A stretch of 64,000 bases of DNA from Leuconostoc carnosum (GTDB lineage Bacteria; Bacillota; Bacilli; Lactobacillales; Lactobacillaceae): the NCBI RefSeq assembly GCF_014207505.1, contig NZ_JACHGL010000005.1, positions 50,358-114,357 of the forward strand. Direction: 5' to 3'. Shown piece by piece: positions 25,191 through 32,850 of the stretch. A model generated the notes under the pieces. The model was not told where the DNA came from and did not search any database. It was given only the letters and a program-made list of their open reading frames with translations. Within the stretch, counting starts at the first letter, position 1, and each line of letters opens with the position of its first letter. The position numbers and the translations under genes were made by a program.

Positions 25191-26150
25191 TTAATTAAAA
25201 CTATTTATCCATTGTTTAGCTTGGCCATAAGGATCATTTGTCTGTATGTCTGGAACAATTGGATCATTAACATATAATTTATTTTTACTATCCTTTACTC
25301 CAGCAGTTGTTAAGTACATGGTTGTTCCTGTATATAACGAAAAAGGACGATTAACACTAGTAAAACTGGCACTGTTTTGACCAAAATACTTAACTTTTGA
25401 AACCTTCTTAAGGGCTAGGGCAGTCATTTCTCCTGAACTACCGGTTTGTTTATTGATGATTACTGCAACCGGTACATTTGTTAGTTTTATATTATGATTC
25501 AAATCAATTGATGCTCCTCCAGCATTAATCGTACCTTTTTTTAAGGATATTCTCTCACTGGTACCATCGTGGGAAACAAAAGAAAGAATATTACCATCTG
25601 GTATTATTGATGAAATACCAAGTATCATAGGTGCCATATCACCACCATTGTTATTACTTAAATCAATAATAATACTTTTAATTTCGTGCTTACATTTAAA
25701 TAAAAAATCGTTGATTTTGTTAGCATATTCATTGGCTTGTTGTGTATTTCCTTGAAATTGTGGTTCATGAATTGTAACTAGACCGTTATCATTAATGATT
25801 GTTGGTTCTTCATAATGTTCTGTTTCTGTGGTTATTTGTTTTGTGGTTACAATTTGAGAATGTTTTCCTCCTGCAACTTTTATAATTTTTTGGAGAATTG
25901 CATCAGCTTCATCGTAATTATGTACAGAGTGCATATCTACTAAAGCTTTTTTCTCAGTTTTTTGCCATGCCTTACTATTAGTGAAATAGCCATAAGTATT
26001 CATTTTCTTTATTGCAATTTTTCCATATCTTTCTGGTGAAGGAGGTAGCAGATAAAAATTAATATTAGGACCATAAATGTAAATTACCATTATAACTGCC
26101 AGAATGAAACAAGCAAAAATACTTGCGATTATCGTGAACCATTTTTTCAT
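25191..26150 (-). CDS. nsr: Nisin-resistance-protein (NSR)-like S41 peptidase
   Basis: A 319-residue membrane-anchored S41 (tail-specific) protease that very likely degrades nisin-type lantibiotics at the cell surface. An N-terminal helix (residues 5-25) is followed by YLLPPSPERYG, KVAGGKHS (catalytic His97), IIDLSNNNGGDM and TGSSGEMTAL (catalytic Ser near 238-239). From memory, length and motif order follow the Lactococcus NSR protein closely, including the PPSP, VAGGKHS and PDIQTN segments. It is the only gene of the inner transfer region on the minus strand, so it is inserted cargo with its own promoter. No lantibiotic transporter or two-component system accompanies it, unlike full nsr-fp operons. 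Confidence 0.85.
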   Translation of the reverse strand: MKKWFTIIASIFACFILAVIMVIYIYGPNINFYLLPPSPERYGKIAIKKMNTYGYFTNSKAWQKTEKKALVDMHSVHNYDEADAILQKIIKVAGGKHSQIVTTKQITTETEHYEEPTIINDNGLVTIHEPQFQGNTQQANEYANKINDFLFKCKHEIKSIIIDLSNNNGGDMAPMILGISSIIPDGNILSFVSHDGTSERISLKKGTINAGGASIDLNHNIKLTNVPVAVIINKQTGSSGEMTALALKKVSKVKYFGQNSASFTSVNRPFSLYTGTTMYLTTAGVKDSKNKLYVNDPIVPDIQTNDPYGQAKQWINSFN

Positions 26151-26286
26151 GTATAAAATTCTCTCTTTTTGAAATATAAATGCTTTAAAAGCACTTAAGT
26201 TTCATTTTAACACTAAAATAATTTGCATAAAATACTCTACGATTATTCTTTTAGTTACGAGAAAAAATTAGAATGGAGAAATTATT

Positions 26287-26331
26287 ATGATATATCATGC
26301 TAGAAGTCCTGACACAAATACTGGTTATTAA
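26287..26331 (+). CDS. Possible 14-residue peptide ORF
   Basis: MIYHARSPDTNTGY is encoded behind a well-placed GGAGA site (26275-26279, 7 bases before the ATG), 42 bp before the next gene. It could be a leader peptide or the start of a decayed gene. No homologue is recognised. Confidence 0.3.
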   Translation: MIYHARSPDTNTGY

Positions 26332-26373
26332 CATATATTTATTTTTGATTATTAGAAAGAGTAGGAAAAAAAT

Positions 26374-26667
26374 ATGACTTTTGACGTTAAAAAAGTACAA
26401 TCACTATCAGAACAATCAATTGCTGATTTAAAAACAATTGAGAAATTAGGAGATTTGGAACATCTCTCACAGCTAAGCGATGAATTAAAACGAATTCTTG
26501 CTGATGGTAATTTGGAAGAAATTAGTCCGATGTTGCCACCATATATTACGGAAATTCGGAAAAATATTGGGTTCTTATTGGGTAATTATAAGTCAATTAG
26601 AACGCATGCGATTAATCGTGATAAAGAGCTAAATTCATTGCTGGATCAACTCTCACGAATCAAGTAA
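26374..26667 (+). CDS. Small helical ICE protein upstream of oriT
   Basis: A 97-residue protein, predicted all-helical with a Leu-rich heptad pattern (DLEHLSQLSDELKRILADG), no membrane segment and no recognised family. It is preceded by AGTAGGAAA and followed at once by a terminator, so it is a monocistronic gene. Small genes in this position of Tn916-type ICEs often assist relaxase docking or control replication, but there is no motif here to prove it. Confidence 0.6.
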   Translation: MTFDVKKVQSLSEQSIADLKTIEKLGDLEHLSQLSDELKRILADGNLEEISPMLPPYITEIRKNIGFLLGNYKSIRTHAINRDKELNSLLDQLSRIK

Positions 26668-26679
26668 ATAGGTAACGTA

Positions 26680-26723
26680 AACAAGTTGATGGTCTAATTC
26701 CTAGATAGTCAACTTGTTTTTTG
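26680..26723 (+). terminator. Terminator after the 97-residue protein gene
   Basis: AACAAGTTGA (26680-26689) and TCAACTTGTT (26709-26718) form a perfect 10-bp stem followed by TTTT. It insulates the gene from the origin region. Confidence 0.85.
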
Positions 26724-26729
26724 TACATA

Positions 26730-26880
26730 GTGCTTGCTTGAGTAGAGTGGTTCGACCGACCGGGAGAGCCAGTGCCACGCCCTGCCCTTAGCGTAGCGTA
26801 AGAGGGCAGGGTGCGTGGTCGCGGTTAAACACGAATGACCATGAGTGTCAGCGACTGGCACGCACTCTGCTCAAGCAACC
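26730..26880. other. Putative single-strand origin (sso)-like structured block
   Basis: A GC-rich island in AT-rich DNA. The core hairpin pairs CCCTGCCCT (26780-26788) with AGGGCAGGG (26803-26811), extended by CCACG/CGTGG, and its loop holds TAGCGT twice (26789-26794 and 26794-26799). TAGCGT is the CS-6 sequence of ssoA-type single-strand origins on rolling-circle plasmids. An outer inverted repeat, TTGCTTGAGTAGAGTG (about 26730) against GCACTCTGCTCAAGCAA (26864-26880), encloses the block. Rolling-circle ICEs need an origin for second-strand synthesis, so the identification is plausible but inferred. Confidence 0.6.
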
Positions 26881-26894
26881 ACAAAAAAGACTTT

Positions 26895-26922
26895 AACCCC
26901 CAGTTACTAACAGGGGGGTTAA
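26895..26922 (+). other. oriT: Origin of transfer (oriT) of the Tn916/ICEBs1 type
   Basis: AACCCCCAGTTACTAACAGG followed by GGGGTTAA forms an inverted repeat with a CTAACA core, strikingly like the oriT of ICEBs1 and Tn916 (C-run, four to five bases, CTAACAGGGGGG). The MobT relaxase gene starts 130 bp downstream, as in those elements. The nick site would lie within this repeat. Confidence 0.82.
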
Positions 26923-26999
26923 ACCGGTAAAAACGCTGAAAGCGTCAACCCAATATGGGGAATAAACGCTGATATGAAGCGATTTAGATTAAAAAAAGC

Positions 27000-27033
27000 A
27001 AATGTCCGGTTGAAAACGTCAAATCGGACATTT
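27000..27033 (+). promoter_or_regulatory. Hairpin in the relaxase leader
   Basis: AAATGTCCG and CGGACATTT form a perfect 9-bp stem ending 19 bp before the relaxase ATG, directly in front of the AAAGGAAA ribosome-binding site. Without a long T-run it is better read as a translation- or relaxase-sensitive structure than as a terminator. Confidence 0.5.
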
Positions 27034-27051
27034 TGAGAAAGGAAAGCCGAC

Positions 27052-28665
27052 ATGATAACGATTAATCATGAACCAAAAGCCTACACACCTATTTTTTTAG
27101 GGACAACTCAACATAGCATACGGTTATCGTTAGAAATCATTATCATGATTGGTATGAAACGGCATGATGAAATTATTGAAACTTATAACGTGACCGTCTC
27201 GACTATTGCGTTAGGACAATTACCTAACATTGGTAGTGAGATTGCGATTGATGAAATGACCGGTAGTGAGTTATCCGGCTTCAAAGCAAAAGTGAGGCAG
27301 TCTGATGCGCAAAGTAAAAATACGGTTTCAACTGAATTAGAACAATTAGTTGATTTAAAAAATGTTGGTCGCTATCAACTGTTGAAAGGAAAAAAGACAA
27401 TGACACAAGAATTAAATGTACCAGAATTAACAAATAATAATTTGATATTAATACGACAATTACTTGATGTAACACAAGAAGAATTGGCAATTACTATGGG
27501 TATCAATGAAAAAACAATACGACGTATTGAAAATAAAGAACAAGGTATTAGTGAACGTTTTGTAAACAATTTACTATCAGTTTATCCAGATTTAGCTCAA
27601 AGTATTGAAGTACAATTCGATTGGATTTCGTTGACGTTCCCAGAGTTAACTTCAAAGCAAGTGATTAATGATATCCTCAATATTCAACCTGATTTATTTT
27701 TGGAACGCCCAACATCACAAAACTTCTACACGCGTGAAATGGCATTTGCTGGCGAAAAGAACATTTATATTCAAGACTTTGCACCGATTAAAAACCCTGA
27801 AACACAGGCCATTGAACAAAAGTATGGGACAACTTTATATTTAACTGGTAAAGGCACACGCCTATTTGAAAAAGCTTTGTTAGAACAAAATATTAATTGG
27901 CATGAATTTTTTCAAAAAGCGAGACAGTATCGAGGACATTTAACTCGGTTAGATATTGCCATTAACGATAAATGGGGACTTCTAGATATGAATGACCTTG
28001 TAAAAGCCGTGCAAGAAAAACGGTTTTGGAGTAAATCAAAATCCTACGCAGTTCATGGCAACGTTGATGATGGTTGGACAGTAAACTTCGGGAAATCACC
28101 GTTTGTTATTCGTGCTTACGATAAGCGCAAAGAACAAGCCAGCAAAGGCTTTGACACAGACGTACAAAACCGTGTGGAATTAGAATTACATCAAGATAAA
28201 GCAGAATATGTCATTGATGAGTGGTTTGATCAACATAACAATAAAACATTAACCGAAATTACCTTTGACATTCTGTATACGTATCTTTGGTTTACTGATA
28301 AGCCGATTAAGGAAAAGCTACTAAAAGCTGATAAAGTGCGTGACACGATTGAAGATTCCGTTGAACCAATGCCCGCTTGGTCATTACTAACTGCTTTAGG
28401 TCATAAAATGAAATTTATTCGTCAACCCAAAGAACAAAGTATTGAACGGATTGAAAAATGGGTTTTAGATTCAGTTGTTCCTAGTCTAGCAGTCTTAAAG
28501 AAAACTGGTCATTGGGCAGAAGTGATTGAAGCCATAAATAGTGCTGAATTATCTTCTGAACAACAAAAGTTGGTTAAGGCTACGATGATTAATGCGATTA
28601 CACAGGCTAACCAAAAATTAACTATTAACTTTGAAAAACCTCAAAAACGTTATCAAGAAATTTAA
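27052..28665 (+). CDS. MobT-type (Rep_trans) relaxase with N-terminal extension
   Basis: The relaxase nicks oriT and leads the DNA through the channel, and probably starts rolling-circle replication. The frame codes 537 residues. From about residue 117 it reads like NicK/Tn916 Orf20: an XRE-type HTH (LLDVTQEELAITMGINEKTIRRIENK), then the Rep_trans core with VQFDWISLTFP and RLDIAINDK. The first 116 residues have no counterpart I know. An internal ATG at 27400 has its own GAAAGGAAA site 9-10 bases upstream and would give a 421-residue protein of normal length. So either two products are made or a small upstream gene became fused when its stop was lost. Confidence 0.85.
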   Translation: MITINHEPKAYTPIFLGTTQHSIRLSLEIIIMIGMKRHDEIIETYNVTVSTIALGQLPNIGSEIAIDEMTGSELSGFKAKVRQSDAQSKNTVSTELEQLVDLKNVGRYQLLKGKKTMTQELNVPELTNNNLILIRQLLDVTQEELAITMGINEKTIRRIENKEQGISERFVNNLLSVYPDLAQSIEVQFDWISLTFPELTSKQVINDILNIQPDLFLERPTSQNFYTREMAFAGEKNIYIQDFAPIKNPETQAIEQKYGTTLYLTGKGTRLFEKALLEQNINWHEFFQKARQYRGHLTRLDIAINDKWGLLDMNDLVKAVQEKRFWSKSKSYAVHGNVDDGWTVNFGKSPFVIRAYDKRKEQASKGFDTDVQNRVELELHQDKAEYVIDEWFDQHNNKTLTEITFDILYTYLWFTDKPIKEKLLKADKVRDTIEDSVEPMPAWSLLTALGHKMKFIRQPKEQSIERIEKWVLDSVVPSLAVLKKTGHWAEVIEAINSAELSSEQQKLVKATMINAITQANQKLTINFEKPQKRYQEI

Positions 28666-28678
28666 AAAGGAGAAAATA

Positions 28679-29086
28679 ATGACACAAAAAATATGGTTAC
28701 AACCAGACCAATTAGAAAACTACGTCGATCAACTACAAGGTTTCAGACACATGTATCAATCATTATTGACCGTTTTAGCATCTGATCGTCAGAATTTTGA
28801 GTTTAAACCTGGGGCACCAAACTTCCAAAACACACTCCAGATGTCAATGAAGTTACATCGTTACATTCAATCAGTCCAATCACAAACCTTTGGTGATGTC
28901 CTGTTTTTCGGTAAAAAGTTAGATAAACAAGTACAAACTTTAGTTGAAACCAGTATTGCTTTAACCTTTGAGTACCGTGACTTAACCAACTTATTGAATG
29001 GCCATGATGTTAATAGTGAAAATGGTATAAATCTGATTGAAACCCAGTTAAAACAAGCGAAAAAACAGCTTTATGAAGCCAACTGA
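28679..29086 (+). CDS. Small helical protein downstream of the relaxase
   Basis: A 135-residue soluble helical protein (WLQPDQLENYVDQLQGFRHMYQ in its first third, here abbreviated to DQLENYVDQLQG). It has an AAGGAGAAA site 7 bases before the ATG and follows the relaxase by 13 bp, so the two are cotranscribed. No family is recognised; it may be a relaxosome accessory or replication helper. Confidence 0.6.
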   Translation: MTQKIWLQPDQLENYVDQLQGFRHMYQSLLTVLASDRQNFEFKPGAPNFQNTLQMSMKLHRYIQSVQSQTFGDVLFFGKKLDKQVQTLVETSIALTFEYRDLTNLLNGHDVNSENGINLIETQLKQAKKQLYEAN

Positions 29087-29193
29087 TAAGTAATATTAGG
29101 CTATTAATTTTTAAAACGTTTATCATCTTGATGTTATAAATGTTTGTTAGTCTAAAATTGTACATTATTGAGCAAAGGAGAATGAAAAAATAA

Positions 29194-30357
29194 ATGTCAG
29201 CAGAAGAACCAAAGAAAAGGAAACGACAACCACGATTAAACGAAAATCAACGCTATTTAATCGAACATTTGTGGAATAATGAACAACTCTCACAAACTGA
29301 TATTGGGCGTCAATTAGGTTATGACCCATCAGTGATTAGTCGTGAATTAGACCGTGGCAATGTGCTAGACTTCTCTAATCTAGACCGTCACACTTTATTA
29401 AAAATGAACATTCATGCACGCATTAAGTACTCAGCGCAACGTGGTCAATATATTGCTACTAAAAAGCGTTTTCGTATGGGACAAGGACTTTTACTAACAC
29501 CAGAACTAAAAGAACTAATTGAACACTGGATTAATGTGGAACATTGGACACCTGAACAGATTGCCGGCAACGTGCAAGATGTAGAAGTATCGTCCTCAAC
29601 TATTAGAGACTGGTCAAAAAGGGGGCTAATTAATATTCGTACCCACAAATATCATCGTCAAGATGGTTCACCTAAGCAACGAGAATTAGCCAAGAATCAA
29701 AGAGCAAGACAAAGAGAGATTGCTCGCTTACGAGAAAACTTACAAAAGAGCGGTGAGTTAGTACGCCATTCCATCTATGATCGTTCACCAGTCGTAGCTA
29801 AGCGAAAACAATTTGGTCATTGGGAAATTGATTTAGTGTTACCAATGAAACAAAACAATGGGCAATACCAAGACCATTCAGCTATTATGACCGTCGTTGA
29901 ACGAAAGACACGCTTTTATGCTTTGATTAAAGTTAAAAGTAAACAATCAAAAGATATGATTGAAGCGTTTAAATTATTTTATGAACGCTATGGTAAATCA
30001 GTAAGAACAATTACCGCTGATAATGGGTCTGAATTTATTTCTTGGGATTTTTTGGAATACGTTCAAAAAGAGCTTAAAATCAAGCTCTATTACTGCACAC
30101 CATCATCACCACATCAACGAGGTTCAAATGAAAACCGCAACGGTAAATTACGTGATTGGTTCCCCAAAGGAACTAGTTTTAAACCTGTAAGGCAAAGACA
30201 GTTAGATGAAGTTGCTGATAAGATGAATGCCATGCCAATGCGAATCGCCTTACAAGGTAAGAGTCCAATTGAGCTATTTGATAAAGAATATAAAACGATG
30301 CAGAGGTATCGCCGTGCGTATGAGAAAAGAAAAATTAGGAGAAATCAAGATAAATAA
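29194..30357 (+). CDS. IS30-like DDE transposase, candidate recombinase of the ICE
   Basis: A 387-residue IS30-like DDE enzyme: N-terminal HTH (LNENQRYLIEHLWNNEQLS...DIGRQLGYDPSVISREL), then FGHWEIDLVL, TITADNGSEF and GSNENRNGKLRDWFP giving the DDE triad. It is clearly different from the other IS30 transposase in this window, longer, and embedded in the ICE next to the relaxase with no IS ends of its own close by. With no tyrosine or serine recombinase anywhere between 5.6 and 32.6 kb, it is the best candidate to excise and insert the ICE, as in ICE6013. A free-standing IS30 copy sitting in the ICE cannot be excluded. Confidence 0.8.
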   Translation: MSAEEPKKRKRQPRLNENQRYLIEHLWNNEQLSQTDIGRQLGYDPSVISRELDRGNVLDFSNLDRHTLLKMNIHARIKYSAQRGQYIATKKRFRMGQGLLLTPELKELIEHWINVEHWTPEQIAGNVQDVEVSSSTIRDWSKRGLINIRTHKYHRQDGSPKQRELAKNQRARQREIARLRENLQKSGELVRHSIYDRSPVVAKRKQFGHWEIDLVLPMKQNNGQYQDHSAIMTVVERKTRFYALIKVKSKQSKDMIEAFKLFYERYGKSVRTITADNGSEFISWDFLEYVQKELKIKLYYCTPSSPHQRGSNENRNGKLRDWFPKGTSFKPVRQRQLDEVADKMNAMPMRIALQGKSPIELFDKEYKTMQRYRRAYEKRKIRRNQDK

Positions 30358-30522
30358 TATCTTGTGATAAGATTTATTGTTATTTAAGTGACTTCATGAA
30401 CTACTTTGTTGTATTATAAAATTATGCTTCAATAAATACTATGTAAATTATTGTTAGACAACACAGCGTGAGTTCCTATTAGTGAATTCTTTTAAAAATG
30501 GTAATGAGGAATAAGTAAATTC

Positions 30523-31689
30523 ATGGATATTGTAAATTACATTGAGGGAAAGTATCGAGAAATTAAACCGTACGAAGATATTGAGTTTTTAAAATTATAT
30601 TCATGGGTGAATCAATCCCAACTAAAAAGTATTTTTTCAACGGTGCATCATTTAATGGTCAAAAATTACAGCCGTATGAATGAACGCCTGCCAACAAATG
30701 AGCATGTTAACCATTTTTGGGCTGAGAACAGTCGAGAATTACTTCTTGCAATCGAAACTATTCAGGGACTGCATAGAGTACTTGACGGCAGTGAATATGC
30801 TTTTGATATTGATTCTTATTATAGTTCTATAATTGAAAAATCATTATCATTTTTGTCTAAGAGTAGTGGGAGTGAAATACCAGCTCATATGGGTAAAGTT
30901 GAAATTTACTACACCATACCAATTTTTGTTCATAGCAACTTAATTAATACATCAATTAGTCAAAATGACAAACGGTATTCTGTTCTAAAATCCATAGGTG
31001 AGGGATCTTATGCTAAGGTGTATAAATACAAAGATGAATTTTATCACAAAAATTTCGCTTTAAAACGAGCAAAGAAAGACTTGAATGCTGAAGAAATTAA
31101 AAGATTTCATCGCGAATATGATGAAATGAAAAAATTGAATTCCCCATATGTTGTCGAGGTTTATAGTTATTTGAATAATAACGAGTACACAATGGAATAT
31201 TTAGACTGTTCGCTTTCAAATTATATTGAAAAAAATAACCAAAAACTTAGTTATTCTGAAAAAAGAAATTTGGTAAATCAAGTTCTGAAAGCATTCAAAT
31301 ATCTTCATTCAAAAGAATTACTACATCGCGATATCAGTCCTAGTAATATTTTGCTGAAGATTTATGAAAATGTGGTAGTTGTAAAAATTGCAGATTTTGG
31401 CTTAGTAAAAGTTCCAAATAGCCAATTGACAAACCTCAATACTGAATTAAAAGGTTCCTTTAATGACTCTGGCCTGATTACTGAGGGATTCCAAAATTAT
31501 GATATACTTCATGAAACATATGCTTTGACGAAATTAATATTTTTTATTATTACTGGGAAAACAAACGTTTCCAACATTAAAAATCCATCTTTAAAGCAAT
31601 TCGTTCAAAAAGGGCTATCTGCTGATAAGTCCAAGAGATATCAATCAGTTAGTGAACTGAATATTGCTGTAAAAGCAATCAAAGAGTGA
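30523..31689 (+). CDS. Ser/Thr protein kinase with novel N-terminal domain
   Basis: A 388-residue protein. Residues 150-388 form a Hanks-type kinase with glycine loop IGEGSYAKV (158-166), Lys181 in FALKRAK, catalytic loop HRDISPSN (268-275) and DFG (291-293), all intact. The first 150 residues form a separate domain of unknown family. There is no membrane segment or PASTA domain, so it is unlike the housekeeping PknB kinase. Stand-alone cytoplasmic kinases on mobile elements include phage-defence kinases such as Stk2 of Staphylococcus, making an abortive-infection role plausible. It stands alone with about 165 bp of upstream DNA near the right end of the ICE. Confidence 0.85.
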   Translation: MDIVNYIEGKYREIKPYEDIEFLKLYSWVNQSQLKSIFSTVHHLMVKNYSRMNERLPTNEHVNHFWAENSRELLLAIETIQGLHRVLDGSEYAFDIDSYYSSIIEKSLSFLSKSSGSEIPAHMGKVEIYYTIPIFVHSNLINTSISQNDKRYSVLKSIGEGSYAKVYKYKDEFYHKNFALKRAKKDLNAEEIKRFHREYDEMKKLNSPYVVEVYSYLNNNEYTMEYLDCSLSNYIEKNNQKLSYSEKRNLVNQVLKAFKYLHSKELLHRDISPSNILLKIYENVVVVKIADFGLVKVPNSQLTNLNTELKGSFNDSGLITEGFQNYDILHETYALTKLIFFIITGKTNVSNIKNPSLKQFVQKGLSADKSKRYQSVSELNIAVKAIKE

Positions 31690-31861
31690 TAATTATTATA
31701 AAATAAATCAATCATAATAAAACAATTAATTTAAGAAAGATTTTTCAAAACAAATTGGTCGTCTCTATTATGATGAATAATGATTGCAAATACCAACTAC
31801 CAGCATTAGCAAAACAGATTCATGAATAATCAAATTCCTTTAGAAAGCACTATAAAATTCC

Positions 31862-32278
31862 ATGCCCAAGAATAAAGATACGGAATACCGTTATATCAAG
31901 ACTCAAATCAGACTCATTATTAAATCTATTATTCAAACACTAAAAGCAGATTTGGAATCAGTGGAAGCGGATCTAAAAGAACAAGTTTATCGATTATATG
32001 TACCACAGCAACTTATATCCAGCACAAGTAAATCTTTATTAGAACAATTCGAACAGAATGTTCAACAAGCTGGATATACAACGTATATCGTAGATCAGTC
32101 ATCACGTTTTGAGCAAGAAAATACTGTGTTTATTAAACTAACTGATCAGTGTATCAATTATGATCATAAAAAGTTGACCCAGTATTTAATTAACGAAAAC
32201 GCGTATGTAAACAGTACGAGCTTTAAAGATTTAGAACATGTACGAATTAAAGCAGATCAAAAATATCACGGAATCTAA
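31862..32278 (+). CDS. Small hypothetical protein at the right end of the ICE
   Basis: A 138-residue charged protein of unknown family, with an N-terminal helical half rich in Ile/Lys/Glu and a C-terminal half with short beta-like segments (YTTYIVDQSSRF). The ribosome-binding site is weak, but a terminator directly after the stop supports expression. The kinase gene ends 172 bp upstream, so they may or may not be co-expressed. No membrane segment or motif suggests a function. Confidence 0.5.
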   Translation: MPKNKDTEYRYIKTQIRLIIKSIIQTLKADLESVEADLKEQVYRLYVPQQLISSTSKSLLEQFEQNVQQAGYTTYIVDQSSRFEQENTVFIKLTDQCINYDHKKLTQYLINENAYVNSTSFKDLEHVRIKADQKYHGI

Positions 32279-32280
32279 AA

Positions 32281-32327
32281 AAATACAGATTACCAAATGT
32301 AAAAATTTGAAGTATCTGTATTTTTTT
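32281..32327 (+). terminator. Terminator after the right-end ICE gene
   Basis: AAATACAGAT (32281-32290) and ATCTGTATTT (32314-32323) form a perfect 10-bp stem followed by TTTT, directly behind the stop codon at 32278. Confidence 0.8.
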
Positions 32328-32584
32328 AGCAACTTAGATGTGGAATTAAGATGTTAAACAGCCTAAAAATAATGATAAGAAACCGTGGACAGTGATTTAA
32401 CATTGATGTACGACATTGGTATAATAGAATAAGAAGTGTCTTACAAATAAAAAAACAACCAGTGAAATTACAAAAAGATTTCCGGAACTTTACTAATTGA
32501 TTAAACATCTGGTAAATGACTTGCAATCTACCCAACATTATTTAGTTAACATAATATATATTATCAAAAGTAAATTCAATAAGG
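32328..32584. other. Right subterminal ICE region without recognised gene
   Basis: No convincing gene. A TATAAT hexamer at about 32419-32424, with a weak TTTAAC 18 bases upstream, could be a plus-strand promoter facing the ICE end. Such outward promoters sometimes read across a circular junction, but no product is visible here. Confidence 0.35.
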
Positions 32585-32600
32585 CAGATTCTGTCAACCC
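32585..32600 (-). repeat. Candidate right inverted end of the ICE
   Basis: CAGATTCTGTCAACCC, read on the minus strand as GGGTTGACAGAATCTG, pairs with the left candidate end at 5624-5640. It lies 27 bp from the stop of the decayed GNAT gene. Confidence 0.5.
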
Positions 32601-32626
32601 ACAATAAATTCATAGCTAAACTGTGT

Positions 32627-32810
32627 TTATAAAACTGCCATCATTCGATTTGTAAATCTTTCACTACAAAAATTTGTAGAATGCAACAGTTTTTTCCCTT
32701 GATCTGCAGAAACAAATCCATTCTTTTCATAAAATTTTCTAACAATAGGTTCTTTCCTTCATCTGTTAACAAAACTTTTTGCCTATTTTGAGATAAAAAT
32801 AATGAATATT
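32627..32810 (-). pseudogene. Decayed GNAT acetyltransferase C-terminus
   Basis: On the minus strand, IVRKFYEKNGF followed by FTNRMMAVL and a stop at 32627-32629 match the final strand-helix region of GNAT N-acetyltransferases. The upstream part (QNRQKVLLTDEGK) is in a different frame, so a frameshift lies near 32757, and no start or acetyl-CoA-binding loop remains. Only a short C-terminal relic survives. It lies directly beside the predicted right end of the ICE. Confidence 0.6.
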
Positions 32811-32850
32811 ATATCTAAACAGTATACTCTACACAGAACCAATTTTTACA

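Larger units (their letters stand above)
5624..32600. mobile_element. Integrative and conjugative element, ICE6013-like type
   Basis: A complete Gram-positive transfer module (TcpC, ConC-like, TcpE, VirB6-like, lysozyme/CHAP, VirB4, TcpA), a MobT relaxase, an oriT of the Tn916/ICEBs1 kind and an IS30-like DDE transposase lie between two inverted GGGTTGAC ends. No site-specific integrase is present. In ICE6013 of Staphylococcus aureus an IS30-like DDE transposase replaces the integrase and the ends are short imperfect inverted repeats; this element fits that plan. The first 5 kb and the right end carry defence-type cargo. The exact ends are inferred, because the 3-bp flanks (TAG and ACA) do not match. 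Confidence 0.72.

Noticed and set aside
32326-32538. 70-residue minus-strand open frame near the ICE right end
   Set aside because: Cys- and Phe-rich, no ribosome-binding site, no plausible domain; AT-rich non-coding DNA explains it.
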